A stretch of 64,000 nt of DNA from positions 614,211 through 678,210 of the forward strand of contig NZ_JAGYPD010000002.1 of assembly GCF_018343515.1 (NCBI RefSeq). Reading direction: 5' to 3'. A model generated the notes under the pieces. That model saw only the letters and a list, made by a program, of their open reading frames with translations. It ran no database searches and was not told the origin of the DNA. This DNA comes from Bacillus sp. FJAT-50079. GTDB taxonomy: Bacteria > Bacillota > Bacilli > Bacillales > Bacillaceae_C. Below are positions 8,108 through 17,499 of the stretch, piece after piece. Every line of letters starts with the position of its first letter. Position 1 is the stretch's first letter. A program made the position numbers and the translations under genes.

Positions 8108-9826
8108 TTACAATGTTGTAGCTTGTTTAACGAGCTCCATTACTTGCTCTGAAGTATCCTTTTGCAATGCTTCTTCAGCTAATGAAGCCATTTTGCTTTG
8201 GTCTAGTTGTTTAATTTGACTTCTCGCCCTTAAAATGGACGAAGCGCTCATTGAAAACTCATCTAATCCAAGACCAATCAATAGCGGGATCGCAATTTCA
8301 TCTCCTGCCATTTCCCCACACATTCCAGCCCATTTACCTTCTTTGTGAGCTGCGTCAATGACCATTTTTACTAATCTTAAAATGGACGGGTTATAAGGCT
8401 GATACAAATAGGAAACTCGCTCATTCATACGATCAGCTGCCATTGTGTATTGAATTAAATCATTCGTTCCAATGCTGAAGAAATCAACTTCCTTCGCAAA
8501 TTGGTCCGCTAATACAGCCGTTGATGGGATTTCAACCATAATACCAAGCTCAATTTTTTCTGCAACAGCAATTCCAGCCTGTTCAAGCTTTTGTCTTTCT
8601 TCTACTAAAACTGCTTTCGCATCTCTAAACTCGCCAAGCGTTGCGATCATTGGGAACATAATTTTTAAGTTTCCATGTACACTTGCACGCAATAATGCTC
8701 TTAATTGTGTACGGAAAATATCTTGCTCCTCTAAGCATAGTCGAATCGCTCGGAAACCTAAAAATGGGTTCATTTCTTCAGGCATGTTTAAATAAGGTAG
8801 ATGCTTATCGCCACCAATATCAAGTGTACGAACAACGACTGGCTTTCCTTCCATTCGCTCTAAAACTGTTTTATATGCTTCATATTGTTCTTCTTCTGAC
8901 GGTAGCTGGTCCCTTTCCATATATAGAAACTCAGTTCTATATAGGCCTACACCTTCACCACCATTAGCAAGTACACCATCAACATCTTGAGGTGTTCCAA
9001 TATTTGAAGCAAGTTCAACTTGTTTGCCATCACTTGTAAATGTCGCTTCATCTTTCAATAAAGCCCACTCGGCCTTTTGCAACTCTAATTTTTTCGATTC
9101 TTCTTTGTACGTATTCACTACTTCGGCGGTAGGATTAATATGTACTTGACCATTTACACCGTCGACAATAATGAAATCACCATTTTCAATTGTTTCCGTC
9201 GCAGTTTTTGCTCCTACAACCGCAGGTATTTCCATCGAACGGGCCATAATTGCTGAATGGGAAGTACGTCCACCAATATCAGTCGTGAAACCTTTAACGA
9301 ACTGTTTGTTCAATTGTGCTGTATCAGAAGGAGTTAAATCTTCCGCAACGATGATGACTTCCTCAGCGATTAATCCTGGATTAGGAATTTTTACGCCAAG
9401 TAAATGGGCAAGCACACGTTTCGTTACGTCTTTAATATCTGCCGCACGTTCTTTCATGTACTCGTTTTCCATTTGTTCAAACATCGTTATAAACATATTG
9501 GCCGTTTCATTTAAAGCGAATTCAGCATTTACGCTCTCACTTTTCACTTTATCTTCAATTGTTGATAAAAGCTCAGGATCACTTAAAACTAAAAGATGCG
9601 CATCAAAAATTGCTGCTTTATCTTCACCAAGATCTTTCGCTGCTTTTTCACGGATGATACTTAGATCAGCCTTTGCTGCATCAACACTTGCATGAAAACG
9701 ACTTACTTCTGAATCAATATCTGTGATGTTGTTTTTCGTAAAGGATAGATCTGGCTCAACTAAGCGGTACGCTTTACCAAGTGCAATTCCGCTTGAAGCC
9801 GCAATTCCATGTAAAATCGAAACCAT
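8108..9826 (-). CDS. ptsI: PTS Enzyme I
   Basis: The 572-residue phosphoenolpyruvate-protein phosphotransferase. The N-terminal domain carries the phosphorylated His in [13 protein letters not shown] (about residue 190). The PEP-binding TIM-barrel domain (about 255-540) holds [19 protein letters not shown] and [14 protein letters not shown]. It passes phosphate from PEP to HPr for all PTS sugars. Its ATG overlaps the ptsH stop by one base, so the two are translationally coupled. The ptsG gene found upstream in B. subtilis is missing, leaving a two-gene ptsHI operon. Confidence 0.97.
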   Translation of the reverse strand: MVSILHGIAASSGIALGKAYRLVEPDLSFTKNNITDIDSEVSRFHASVDAAKADLSIIREKAAKDLGEDKAAIFDAHLLVLSDPELLSTIEDKVKSESVNAEFALNETANMFITMFEQMENEYMKERAADIKDVTKRVLAHLLGVKIPNPGLIAEEVIIVAEDLTPSDTAQLNKQFVKGFTTDIGGRTSHSAIMARSMEIPAVVGAKTATETIENGDFIIVDGVNGQVHINPTAEVVNTYKEESKKLELQKAEWALLKDEATFTSDGKQVELASNIGTPQDVDGVLANGGEGVGLYRTEFLYMERDQLPSEEEQYEAYKTVLERMEGKPVVVRTLDIGGDKHLPYLNMPEEMNPFLGFRAIRLCLEEQDIFRTQLRALLRASVHGNLKIMFPMIATLGEFRDAKAVLVEERQKLEQAGIAVAEKIELGIMVEIPSTAVLADQFAKEVDFFSIGTNDLIQYTMAADRMNERVSYLYQPYNPSILRLVKMVIDAAHKEGKWAGMCGEMAGDEIAIPLLIGLGLDEFSMSASSILRARSQIKQLDQSKMASLAEEALQKDTSEQVMELVKQATTL

Positions 9827-10092
9827 TATTCAGCAAGCCCTTCTTTTTCAAATAATTCTCGAATGCTATCCATTGCTTCATCTTCGTCATTTCCATTTGC
9901 ACTAATTGTAATTTCTGCACCTTTACCAATTCCTAAAGACATAACACCCATAATTGATTTTAAGTTTACTTTTTTATCCTTGTAGCCTAACTCAATGTCT
10001 GAAGAAAATCTGCTTGCTGTTTGTACAAGCAAAGTAGCTGGTCTAGCATGGATACCTGTATCTGCAATTACTGTAAATTGTTTTTCTGTCAT
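9826..10092 (-). CDS. ptsH: PTS phosphocarrier protein HPr
   Basis: An 88-residue HPr with the catalytic His15 in [10 protein letters not shown] and the regulatory Ser46 in [11 protein letters not shown]. Both sites are intact, so HPr(Ser-P) should be able to act as CcpA co-repressor; cre-like sites occur at 32247 and 50255. AGGAG precedes the ATG. A possible promoter upstream is TTGACT-17 bp-TAATTT on the minus strand around 10140-10170. The remaining upstream 240 bp show no antiterminator element that I can recognise, in line with the loss of ptsG. Confidence 0.97.
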   Translation of the reverse strand: MTEKQFTVIADTGIHARPATLLVQTASRFSSDIELGYKDKKVNLKSIMGVMSLGIGKGAEITISANGNDEDEAMDSIRELFEKEGLAE

Positions 10093-10335
10093 TTTAATCT
10101 TCTCCTTTTAATAAATAAAATAATGAACCTTATATTAAAAATTAGCCAATTTTCTCGGTTTAGTCAATCAAACAGCAGCGAAAAATGAAGATTATTTTTT
10201 CTTCTTACATTACTTGACAATTTTCTACTGATTTATCAACTATCCCTCCCTTAAAGCGATAGAATAAGGTCCTTTTCCATTATATTTTATCATACATCAT
10301 CTCAATTGGACAGAAATCGCCTTAAAGGAATTGGT

Positions 10336-10530
10336 TTAGCTTCGAGGTTGTGACAAATATTCATACACAACATTTCCTCCATGCTTGGCAATCCCATGAA
10401 ATTGTTTAAAATCCTCTTGCTGAACCAACACACTACGAAATTGCAAAAAATCTTCTTTCGTTATTTCGACCTGTTTGACTTTCCCCGAACGAAGCTCATC
10501 GATCATATTCTCAATATCGTTCATTTCCAT
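10336..10530 (-). CDS. Small protein of unknown function
   Basis: A 64-residue acidic protein with a regular helical N-terminus, followed by VEITKEDFLQFRSVLVQ and GNVVYEYLSQP. A ribosome site GGAGGG lies before its ATG, which supports translation. I do not recognise the family. It is alone, between ptsH and the divergent ykvS. No membrane segment, signal peptide or cysteine is present. Confidence 0.6.
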   Translation of the reverse strand: MEMNDIENMIDELRSGKVKQVEITKEDFLQFRSVLVQQEDFKQFHGIAKHGGNVVYEYLSQPRS

Positions 10531-10675
10531 TTTACTCCCTCCAATTTAATGATTCTTTTTTCATCTTGCACTTTATTAAAATATAGTGCAAACTATAACA
10601 AATGCGAAAGCGCTTTGATAAGACATATTTCCTAGCGCGACGCCATAGATAATTAGTAACAAGGGGGAGATTGAA

Positions 10676-10867
10676 ATGAAGATTGCAGAGCTTGGGAATG
10701 TAGTCGAATTTAAAGACGGTCTACGAGGTATCGTAGAAAAAGTAAACGAAAACTCCGTCATTGTCAATTTAACGATAATGGATGATTATCGTGACCTCGA
10801 ATTGGAAGAAAGAACTGTCGTCAATCATAAAAATTATAAAATTGTTAAGCAATCCGTAAACGTCTAA
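10676..10867 (+). CDS. ykvS: YkvS family (DUF2187) protein
   Basis: A 63-residue protein that matches YkvS closely: VEFKDGLRGIVEKVNENSV and VVNHKNYKIV. DUF2187 proteins form a small beta-barrel (KOW/SH3-like); their role is unknown. GGGGGAG precedes the ATG. The chromosomal position between ptsHI and ykvI agrees with the B. subtilis order. Confidence 0.9.
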   Translation: MKIAELGNVVEFKDGLRGIVEKVNENSVIVNLTIMDDYRDLELEERTVVNHKNYKIVKQSVNV

Positions 10868-10894
10868 GAGCAAGCATTGCGCTTGCTCTTTTCT
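10866..10894 (+). terminator. Terminator after ykvS
   Basis: AAGAGCAAGC pairs perfectly with GCTTGCTCTT around a short loop and is followed by a T-rich run. Confidence 0.88.
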
Positions 10895-10988
10895 TTCTGA
10901 AATATTTGAATTACAGATAAGGATAGCCCAGACCGTTCATCTTTGTTAAAATATTTTTACGATGGTTTATTTTAGAAAGGATTTTTTT

Positions 10989-11600
10989 ATGAAAAAAATA
11001 ATAACAGATTATAAATTACTTGGTGGTATCTTTTTTGCCTATTTACTCATTTACGTTTCCTTTGATAGCAAACAAGTTTTTTGGTATTTATATACCGCCT
11101 CGATGCTGTTTTTAATTAGTATTACAATAGTAAATGAAAAGATTGATGATGAAGCAAATACTAAACTTAATTTCCTCTATGGAATCGTGTCTGGCGTCGC
11201 TTTATATGTACTATTCTTTGTAGGCGATTGGCTCCTTGCATTTATGCCAACTTCATTAAGCAAGCAAATCCCTAAAATATACTCCCATTTTTCTTTAGAG
11301 TGGATTTGGCACTATTTAGTTCTATTTTTCATTATCGTTCCTGGTGAAGAAATTTTTTGGCGGGGATTTATTCAGAAGAAATTAATGAGATATATGAATG
11401 TTAAATTAGCGATTATCCTTTCAGCTGCGCTAAACGCAAGTGCTTTTATTTTTTCTGGGTACACTGTTCTGATTATCGCTGCCTTTATTAGCGGGCTTGC
11501 ATGGGGATGCTTATATGCTTGGAAACGCAGCATGCCACTGCTCATTATTTCTCATTTAACATTCAATTTACTTCTCATGATCTTTTTGCCACTAGTATGA
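10989..11600 (+). CDS. CPBP-family intramembrane metalloprotease
   Basis: A 203-residue membrane protein with about six to seven hydrophobic segments. The Abi/CPBP signature is present: VPGEEIFWRGFIQKKL (about residues 116-131) carries the paired glutamates and Arg, and ISHLTFNLLL near the C-terminus carries the second motif His and Asn. Members include CAAX-prenyl protease homologues and bacteriocin self-immunity proteins; the substrate here cannot be told. The ATG at 10989 follows AGAAAGGA; a frame opening 27 nt earlier has no ribosome site. The gene stands alone upstream of a lipoprotein gene. Confidence 0.85.
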   Translation: MKKIITDYKLLGGIFFAYLLIYVSFDSKQVFWYLYTASMLFLISITIVNEKIDDEANTKLNFLYGIVSGVALYVLFFVGDWLLAFMPTSLSKQIPKIYSHFSLEWIWHYLVLFFIIVPGEEIFWRGFIQKKLMRYMNVKLAIILSAALNASAFIFSGYTVLIIAAFISGLAWGCLYAWKRSMPLLIISHLTFNLLLMIFLPLV

Positions 11601-11679
11601 GAATTGATTTTGTAACATTTTTGCTTTTGATGCGTCTAAATATGTAGAAACATAATACTTATAGACAGGAGGAGATTGA

Positions 11680-12336
11680 ATGAGAAAAGGTTTGCTATTG
11701 CTTATTTGCTCATTTCTTTCCTTAATCTTGCTCGTTGGCTGCGGAACCGCGAAAAATAACAATCCATCTGATACACCTGATCCTTCAACAGAGGAGAAAG
11801 AGCAGGCTAGTGGTGCAGAAGAAGCGCCAGTTAATGATAAGGAAGCGGATAACGAGGAAGAAAGCTCTGAAAAAATAAGAGTAATGGAAAAAAACATTTC
11901 CTATGAAATAAACGGAACATCACACGAGGATACCGCATTTCTTAAAGAGAGTGATCTTCAAAACTATTCCTTATATGTTTTGCCTGAATATACATTAACA
12001 GGCGAAGAGCCAGGTAAAGACGTCCTATATTTAACAGAAAATGATGTACATTTCATGCGGATTGAAATTCTCCCGAAAGATGTAAATGTAGAAGATGCAA
12101 TTGAAACGATAAAAGGCCAGCTTTCTGCTGTTAGTGAGAACGTTGAAAAAATAACGAGTCATGGCGATTCTGATTGGCTTTCTGAAGCCTCGATCTTTGA
12201 AGCTAACAATGATGAAGATAAGGTTTCAGCGTATTTCATTCCGAAGCAAGATTATTTCGTTAAGCTGACAATTTTCTCTAAAGTAAATGATGATTATAAG
12301 GATCCATTTTTAAAAATGGCCGAAACGCTTGAATAA
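11680..12336 (+). CDS. Lipoprotein of unknown function
   Basis: A 218-residue protein with a type II signal peptide (MRKG, hydrophobic run, lipobox LLVGC with Cys about residue 21), hence anchored outside the membrane. A strongly acidic, low-complexity linker rich in Glu, Asp, Asn and Pro follows (about 25-70). The folded C-terminal domain (about 75-218) has alternating beta-strand character, and I do not recognise it. AGGAGG precedes the ATG. It ends at a bidirectional terminator shared with ykvI. Confidence 0.8.
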   Translation: MRKGLLLLICSFLSLILLVGCGTAKNNNPSDTPDPSTEEKEQASGAEEAPVNDKEADNEEESSEKIRVMEKNISYEINGTSHEDTAFLKESDLQNYSLYVLPEYTLTGEEPGKDVLYLTENDVHFMRIEILPKDVNVEDAIETIKGQLSAVSENVEKITSHGDSDWLSEASIFEANNDEDKVSAYFIPKQDYFVKLTIFSKVNDDYKDPFLKMAETLE

Positions 12337-12362
12337 AACAGCAGCTTAGCCTGCTGTTTTAT
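12335..12362. terminator. Bidirectional terminator, lipoprotein / ykvI
   Basis: AAAACAGCAG pairs with CTGCTGTTTT around a 6-nt loop between convergent genes, with A and T runs on the outer sides. Confidence 0.88.
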
Positions 12363-13393
12363 TTATGAAGAGGCTTAAGCATCATAATAATTAAAAACAA
12401 AATACTTACGTAGCCGAAAATCGGATACAAAAATCCCAATAAGGTTCCATAGTCGATGAGTCCAATAACATAAATCGTCGCTAATATCCCTCCATAAATC
12501 CACACGCTTTCAATTCGTATATATTTTTTAATTTGTCGTTCAAGTCCATACATATTTCCTATCACCGTACTAAATATTTCCCCATAAATAACTAATAAAT
12601 AAATGAAAAAGATTCCGCTCGCCACTTGCCCAACAATGACGGCCATCGGAATATCATATAAGTGAAAATCAAGAAGCGTTGTTAAAACAAGATGGCTGGA
12701 AATCAACACGATTGTAAGCAAACCGCCCCCAATATAACCGCCCAATCGAACCATTTGCTTATCATTCATCTCAACTGCAATCGGGACGAGTACTGCTTGA
12801 GCTAACGCGAGGTTAAACGCTGCGTAAGCGATCGCAGAAGCTAAGGCTTTTAATACCGTAGCATGATGAGGAACAGCTAAAAATAAATCTAAAAAGTCCA
12901 TTCTTGGGATCGTTTTGAAAAATAGAATAATCGAAAAAAGCACTAATATCGGTACAACGAAGGAATTAACGGCAAATAAACCTTTGGCTCCGATGATTAG
13001 TACCGCAATCGCAAGAACGCTCGTAATGATCGCACCGATTGATTTTGACAAGCCGAGCTGTTCATGAAAAAGTGCCCCTGCACCCGAAAACATAACGGCA
13101 CACACACCCAAAAGCATTACTAGCATAAAAAGGTTCATAATCTTAGAAAGCTTTTTTCCAAATAAATATTCATTAAATTCTTCAAATGAGGATGCTCGAA
13201 TGTCGATTGCTTTTATCATTATTTTTGCTCCAAGAAAAATAAATAAATAGCCGGAAAGCAAAATAGAAAGAAATCCGTAAAATCCAAATCGGGTAAAAAA
13301 CTCAACGATCTCTTTCCCGGTTGCAAAGCCTGCTCCGATTACTGTACCTACATATACAGCGGCAATTTGAAAAGCCCCTGTCCAATTTTTCAA
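12359..13393 (-). CDS. ykvI: YkvI family membrane transporter-like protein
   Basis: A 344-residue integral membrane protein with about ten hydrophobic helices. Its first helix reads FQIAAVYVGTVIGAGFATG, a glycine-rich broken-helix start like that of APC/LeuT-fold transporters. It matches the YkvI family; the substrate is unknown. It is divergent from clpE, the same neighbour as I recall in B. subtilis. The ribosome site GGAGGG lies near the ATG. Confidence 0.85.
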   Translation of the reverse strand: MKNWTGAFQIAAVYVGTVIGAGFATGKEIVEFFTRFGFYGFLSILLSGYLFIFLGAKIMIKAIDIRASSFEEFNEYLFGKKLSKIMNLFMLVMLLGVCAVMFSGAGALFHEQLGLSKSIGAIITSVLAIAVLIIGAKGLFAVNSFVVPILVLFSIILFFKTIPRMDFLDLFLAVPHHATVLKALASAIAYAAFNLALAQAVLVPIAVEMNDKQMVRLGGYIGGGLLTIVLISSHLVLTTLLDFHLYDIPMAVIVGQVASGIFFIYLLVIYGEIFSTVIGNMYGLERQIKKYIRIESVWIYGGILATIYVIGLIDYGTLLGFLYPIFGYVSILFLIIMMLKPLHK

Positions 13394-13480
13394 ATCACTT
13401 TCCCTCCTTTCTAGACAACACCACTTATTTCATCCTATGTACGAGCTTTTAAAAAAATCCAAGAAAATAAGCGAAAATGA

Positions 13481-13567
13481 TTGAATGTCAGAAAAGGTCA
13501 GTGTATAATCAACTTATGATCAAATTTGGTCAATGTTTTTTTAGCTTATTGGTCAAAGTTAGTCAAT
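13481..13567 (+). promoter_or_regulatory. clpE distal promoter with three CtsR operators
   Basis: SigA promoter TTGAAT-17 bp-TATAAT at 13481-13509. Three CtsR-type heptad pairs are present: TGTCAGA-3-GGTCAGT (13486-13502) between the -35 and -10 boxes, GATCAAA-3-GGTCAAT (13518-13534), and GGTCAAA-3-AGTCAAT (13551-13567). The consensus as I recall it is RGTCAAA-3-RGTCAAA. Confidence 0.88.
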
Positions 13568-13654
13568 AGTTATACAGAAGGTGATAATATTATCCTTTCT
13601 AAACAAATTTACCTAAACTATAAAAGAACAAACGCAAAAAGTAAGTTGCAATTG

Positions 13655-13743
13655 TTGAAAGTCAAAGAAGGTCAGAGTATAATTATTATATGATCAATAT
13701 TGGTCAAACATTTTCTTCCGCTCAATGGTCAAAGTTAGTCAAA
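13655..13743 (+). promoter_or_regulatory. clpE proximal promoter with three CtsR operators
   Basis: SigA promoter TTGAAA-17 bp-TATAAT at 13655-13683. CtsR-type sites are AGTCAAA-3-GGTCAGA (13660-13676) inside the promoter, GATCAAT-3-GGTCAAA (13692-13708), and GGTCAAA-3-AGTCAAA (13727-13743), which ends 23 bp before the start codon. The layout duplicates the distal promoter. Confidence 0.92.
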
Positions 13744-13766
13744 ATCAAATATGGAGATGATGATAC

Positions 13767-15890
13767 ATGCTTTGCACAAAATGTAAACATAATCATGCAA
13801 CAATTCAATTCCACGTAAATATAAATGGTCAAAAACAAAAAATGTCATTATGCTCAGAATGTTACCATTCTGAACAACAAAAGCTTAACGCTTCATTTGG
13901 TGGCTCCGGCTCCCCTTTTGATGACATACTAAATGGTTTTTCAGCGAATCAAGCACAGCAATCTATACAACAACAAAAGAAACGCTCTCATGACGGATTT
14001 TTAGATCAGTTTGGCCGCAACTTGAACGAGATGGCTCGCGCTGGTTTAATTGATCCGATCATTGGCCGCGATGAGGAAATTAGACGAGTAATTGAAATCC
14101 TCAATCGCAGAAATAAAAATAATCCGGTATTAATTGGTGAACCAGGGGTTGGGAAAACAGCAATCGCAGAAGGACTAGCATTGAAAATTATTGAACAAAA
14201 AGTGCCTGCGAAATTAAAAAATAAAGAAGTATATTTGCTTGACGTTGCTTCTCTTGTGGCAAACACAGGCATACGTGGTCAATTTGAAGAAAGAATGAAG
14301 CAGCTGATTGCTGAATTACAAGAACGAAAAAATGTCCTTCTTTTCATAGATGAGGTCCATCTTCTCGTTGGAGCTGGTTCTGCGGAAGGCTCAATGGATG
14401 CCGGCAATATTTTAAAACCAGCACTTGCTCGTGGAGAGCTTCAATTAATTGGTGCGACTACGTTGAAGGAATACCGACAAATTGAAAAGGATGCTGCGCT
14501 TGAACGCCGTTTTCAGCCCGTCCAAGTCGGCGAACCAACGGTTGAAAAAGCAATTGAAATATTACAAGGCTTAAAAGAAAAATATGAAAGCTACCATCAA
14601 GTCACTTATAGTGAAGCCGCTATTAAAGCTTGTGTCGAGCTCTCACATCGCTATATCCAAGATCGTTTTCTACCAGATAAGGCGATTGATCTTATGGATG
14701 AAGCAGGTTCTAAATTGAATTTAACGTTGAAAGAAACAGACAAGGACAACATCCAACAACGTTTAGCTGATATTGAAAAAGAAAAACAAGTCGCTCTATC
14801 AAAAGAAGACTATGAACATGCGGCTACATTACGAGATGAGGAATTACAGCTCGAGAAACAAATGAATAATGTATCTTCCCAACAAACACTTCTTGTTGAT
14901 GTTGAACAGATTCATGAAATTATCGAAACAAAGACAGGGATACCTGTTGGGAAACTTCAAAGTGACGAACAGAAAAAAATGAAGCATCTTGAGCAAAACC
15001 TTGCAGCAAAAATAATTGGACAAGATGAAGCGGTTGCTAAGGTGGCAAAGGCAATCCGTCGCAGCAGAGCCGGATTAAAATCAAAAAACCGTCCGATCGG
15101 TTCGTTCTTATTCGTTGGTCCGACAGGTGTAGGTAAAACAGAATTAACGAAAACATTAGCGGAAGAATTATTCGGTACGAAAGATGCCTATATTCGTCTT
15201 GATATGAGTGAATATATGGAAAAACATAGTGTATCGAAATTGATCGGTTCACCACCAGGATATGTTGGCCATGATGAAGCGGGACAATTGACGGAGCGGG
15301 TCCGCCGCAATCCGTATAGCATCGTTCTACTTGACGAAATCGAAAAAGCACATCCAGATGTTCAGCATATGTTCCTACAAATTCTTGAGGATGGCCGACT
15401 CACAGATAGCCAAGGACGAACAGTCAGCTTTAAAGATACAGTAATCATTATGACAAGCAACGCAGGAACAGCGATAAAACAAATTCAAGTTGGGTTTGAT
15501 CGAAGCAATGCACTGAAAGAAACGAGCATTCTTGATTCACTCGGATCTTTCTTTAAACCCGAGTTTTTAAATCGTTTTGATAGCATTGTTGAATTTAAGC
15601 CATTAGAGCAACAACATCTTCTATCCATTGTTGATATTCTATTAACCGAGCTGAATAAGCAAACAGCTGAACAAGGAATTACAATGGAAATAACAAAAGA
15701 AGTGAAAGATAAAATAGTAGAACTCGGATATCATCCAGAATTTGGCGCCCGTCCACTTCGCCGAGTCATCCAAGACCAGCTCGAAGATCAAATTGCCGAT
15801 TATATTTTGGATCATCCTGATCAAAAATCTTTAATGGCATCGATCATTGACGATAACATTACCGTAACAGTAAAAGAGATTGCTGAATAA
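13767..15890 (+). CDS. clpE: ATP-dependent Clp protease ATPase ClpE
   Basis: A 707-residue Hsp100 ATPase. The N-terminal zinc finger is typical of ClpE: CTKC near residues 3-6 and CSEC near 29-32. The first AAA+ domain has Walker A GEPGVGKT and Walker B LLFIDEVH; a UVR-like segment follows ([20 protein letters not shown], about 350-369). The second AAA+ domain has GPTGVGKT and [13 protein letters not shown]. With ClpP it unfolds and degrades damaged proteins, and in Bacillus it also destabilises CtsR. GGAGATG precedes the ATG. Six CtsR operators and two promoters lie upstream, so strong heat or stress induction is expected. Confidence 0.97.
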   Translation: MLCTKCKHNHATIQFHVNINGQKQKMSLCSECYHSEQQKLNASFGGSGSPFDDILNGFSANQAQQSIQQQKKRSHDGFLDQFGRNLNEMARAGLIDPIIGRDEEIRRVIEILNRRNKNNPVLIGEPGVGKTAIAEGLALKIIEQKVPAKLKNKEVYLLDVASLVANTGIRGQFEERMKQLIAELQERKNVLLFIDEVHLLVGAGSAEGSMDAGNILKPALARGELQLIGATTLKEYRQIEKDAALERRFQPVQVGEPTVEKAIEILQGLKEKYESYHQVTYSEAAIKACVELSHRYIQDRFLPDKAIDLMDEAGSKLNLTLKETDKDNIQQRLADIEKEKQVALSKEDYEHAATLRDEELQLEKQMNNVSSQQTLLVDVEQIHEIIETKTGIPVGKLQSDEQKKMKHLEQNLAAKIIGQDEAVAKVAKAIRRSRAGLKSKNRPIGSFLFVGPTGVGKTELTKTLAEELFGTKDAYIRLDMSEYMEKHSVSKLIGSPPGYVGHDEAGQLTERVRRNPYSIVLLDEIEKAHPDVQHMFLQILEDGRLTDSQGRTVSFKDTVIIMTSNAGTAIKQIQVGFDRSNALKETSILDSLGSFFKPEFLNRFDSIVEFKPLEQQHLLSIVDILLTELNKQTAEQGITMEITKEVKDKIVELGYHPEFGARPLRRVIQDQLEDQIADYILDHPDQKSLMASIIDDNITVTVKEIAE

Positions 15891-15908
15891 TACAGCAATC
15901 TCTTTTTT
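15872..15908 (+). terminator. Terminator of clpE
   Basis: AAAAGAGATTGCTG pairs with CAGCAATCTCTTTT around a short loop that includes the stop codon, then T runs. The upstream arm lies in the last codons of clpE. Confidence 0.87.
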
Positions 15909-15929
15909 GTCATTACGGCAAAGATTGTT

Positions 15930-16724
15930 CTAAAGTAACGTCTCTGCCCCATCTATATATATTTCAGATCCACTAACATGACTTGATTCTTTTGAGGCTA
16001 AAAAATGAACGAGATCTGCCACTTGCTCAGGCTTACCCGGTTGATGTTCAAGTGGATGACTACCTTCTGGAAATACGACAGGAATCCGTACTTTCTCTAA
16101 TTTATTTTCGTCTTTATGAGTATTCTCTCCGATATTTGTCTCGATCGCCCCGGGACAAATAATATTTACTCGAATTTTATAACGAGCAAGTTCCAATGCC
16201 GCCATCTTTCCAAAGGCCATTTGTCCCGCCTTGGAACTACTGTATGCTGACATACCTATTCCAGAAAATTTACGATTCCCATTAATCGAACTTGTAATAA
16301 TGATACTACCACCTTGATTTTTCATATGCGGAATTGAATACTTCACTGTTAAAAAGGTACTTTTTAAATTCGTTGTTAACGTATGATCCCATTCCTCTGG
16401 TGGAAAATCTTCAATCGGTGTAACAACCCCATTGACACCAGCATTAGCAAACACAACATCCAATCGTCCAAATTGATTAACTACTTCATCAATCGCTTGC
16501 TTCACACGATTATGGTCTGACAGGTCGACGTCAACTATGTTTGCTTTTCCACCGGCATTTAAAATTTCTTCTTTTGTTTTTTCGGCTCTTGCTTCTTTTA
16601 GATCTAATAATCCAATTGCTGCACCAGACGCTGCAAGCCGAATAGCTGCCGCTTTACCGATTCCTGAAGAAGCGCCTGTAATGATTGCTACTTGATTTTC
16701 TAAAGATTTTTGCTTTTCACTCAT
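15930..16724 (-). CDS. Short-chain dehydrogenase/reductase
   Basis: A 264-residue classical SDR. TGASSGIG (about 16-23) binds the dinucleotide, FANAGVN follows, and the catalytic Ser-Tyr-Lys set appears as SSINGN and YSSSKAG. Asp after the second strand (LLDLKEA) favours NAD(H) over NADP(H). The C-terminus GSEIYIDGAETLL is of the usual type. The substrate cannot be deduced. A ribosome site GGAGGG lies before the ATG. The gene stands alone between clpE and the Spo0E-like gene. Confidence 0.85.
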   Translation of the reverse strand: MSEKQKSLENQVAIITGASSGIGKAAAIRLAASGAAIGLLDLKEARAEKTKEEILNAGGKANIVDVDLSDHNRVKQAIDEVVNQFGRLDVVFANAGVNGVVTPIEDFPPEEWDHTLTTNLKSTFLTVKYSIPHMKNQGGSIIITSSINGNRKFSGIGMSAYSSSKAGQMAFGKMAALELARYKIRVNIICPGAIETNIGENTHKDENKLEKVRIPVVFPEGSHPLEHQPGKPEQVADLVHFLASKESSHVSGSEIYIDGAETLL

Positions 16725-16830
16725 TTACTAACCCTCCAACACTTATCTTTTGGTCAGTTTACCCACGAATGAAAAATCTAATCTTAAAAGCGATGTTTGA
16801 ATGTCTTGATGTGAAGGTAGTTTTAAACTA

Positions 16831-17073
16831 TTACGACGAGATTTTTGGTTGATTATATAAAAACCATAATATTTTACGAGGAGTTGAAGTCTTGGTGTAT
16901 GTATGTTTTTGAAACAATTGATAGTATTCATTTAATAGATAATCCAAATCTTGGCTACTTTTAATTGTTTCCTTCGCACAAAGTCCATATTTTTTACCGT
17001 TGGAACACATTTCTTCACGTTTCATTTGAATGCGCATTAAATAATGTTCTTTTTCCTTTCGACTATCTAGCAT
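16831..17073 (-). CDS. Spo0E-like sporulation regulatory protein
   Basis: An 80-residue protein with the Spo0E family core: a first helix with RIQMKREEM, a turn with GLCAKETIKS, then SQDLDYLLNEYYQLFQ, where SQ(E/D)LD is the catalytic-helix signature. Family members are small phosphatases that dephosphorylate Spo0A~P and so delay sporulation. GGAGGAG lies 8 nt before the ATG. It occupies roughly the chromosomal neighbourhood of spo0E in B. subtilis, though its C-terminal tail differs, so I leave the symbol blank. Confidence 0.78.
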   Translation of the reverse strand: MLDSRKEKEHYLMRIQMKREEMCSNGKKYGLCAKETIKSSQDLDYLLNEYYQLFQKHTYTKTSTPRKILWFLYNQPKISS

Positions 17074-17427
17074 TTACCTTTTCTCCTCCATTGATTTATG
17101 TCATTCTTACTATCCATCTATTGAATTCATACTAATTACCTATTTGGTCACAACATTTTTCATTATCTCAGGGATCGTCGAATTTGTAAATAGATTCGCA
17201 AAACTAGACATATTTTGCATATAAATATGAAATTTCTATGAAATCACTCCAATCACCCATAGCACCCCTTCTAAATTAACTAGTATCCATTGTACATTAT
17301 TTATTCATTCTGCACCTCTTTTTCTTTATCTTTTAATATGTTTGAAATATTTGTTTTTTCTGCTTGTTACTCGTTGATGATTTTTGTAAGATAACGACTG
17401 ATTATTTTAAAGTTTGTCTAACTTTTA
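17074..17427. other. Intergenic, no gene seen
   Basis: A/T-rich spacer between the divergent Spo0E-like and radical-SAM genes. No credible frame, repeat or hairpin with a T run was noticed. Confidence 0.5.
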
Positions 17428-17456
17428 TTGAGGTTTTCAATTAGATTCGGTAGACT
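17428..17456 (+). promoter_or_regulatory. Possible promoter of the radical-SAM gene
   Basis: TTGAGG-17 bp-TAGACT about 45 bp before the start codon. The spacing is ideal and the -10 box is moderately good. Confidence 0.45.
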
Positions 17457-17499
17457 AATGTGAAATGGAAAGTTTATATATGAAAAGGAGTCACCAACA

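Noticed and set aside
8472..9695. Long plus-strand frames inside ptsI
   Set aside because: They are shadows of the strongly conserved ptsI gene on the other strand.
10598..10612. cre-like sequence GCGAAAGCGCTTTGA upstream of ykvS
   Set aside because: It has two mismatches at consensus positions and no link to carbon metabolism.
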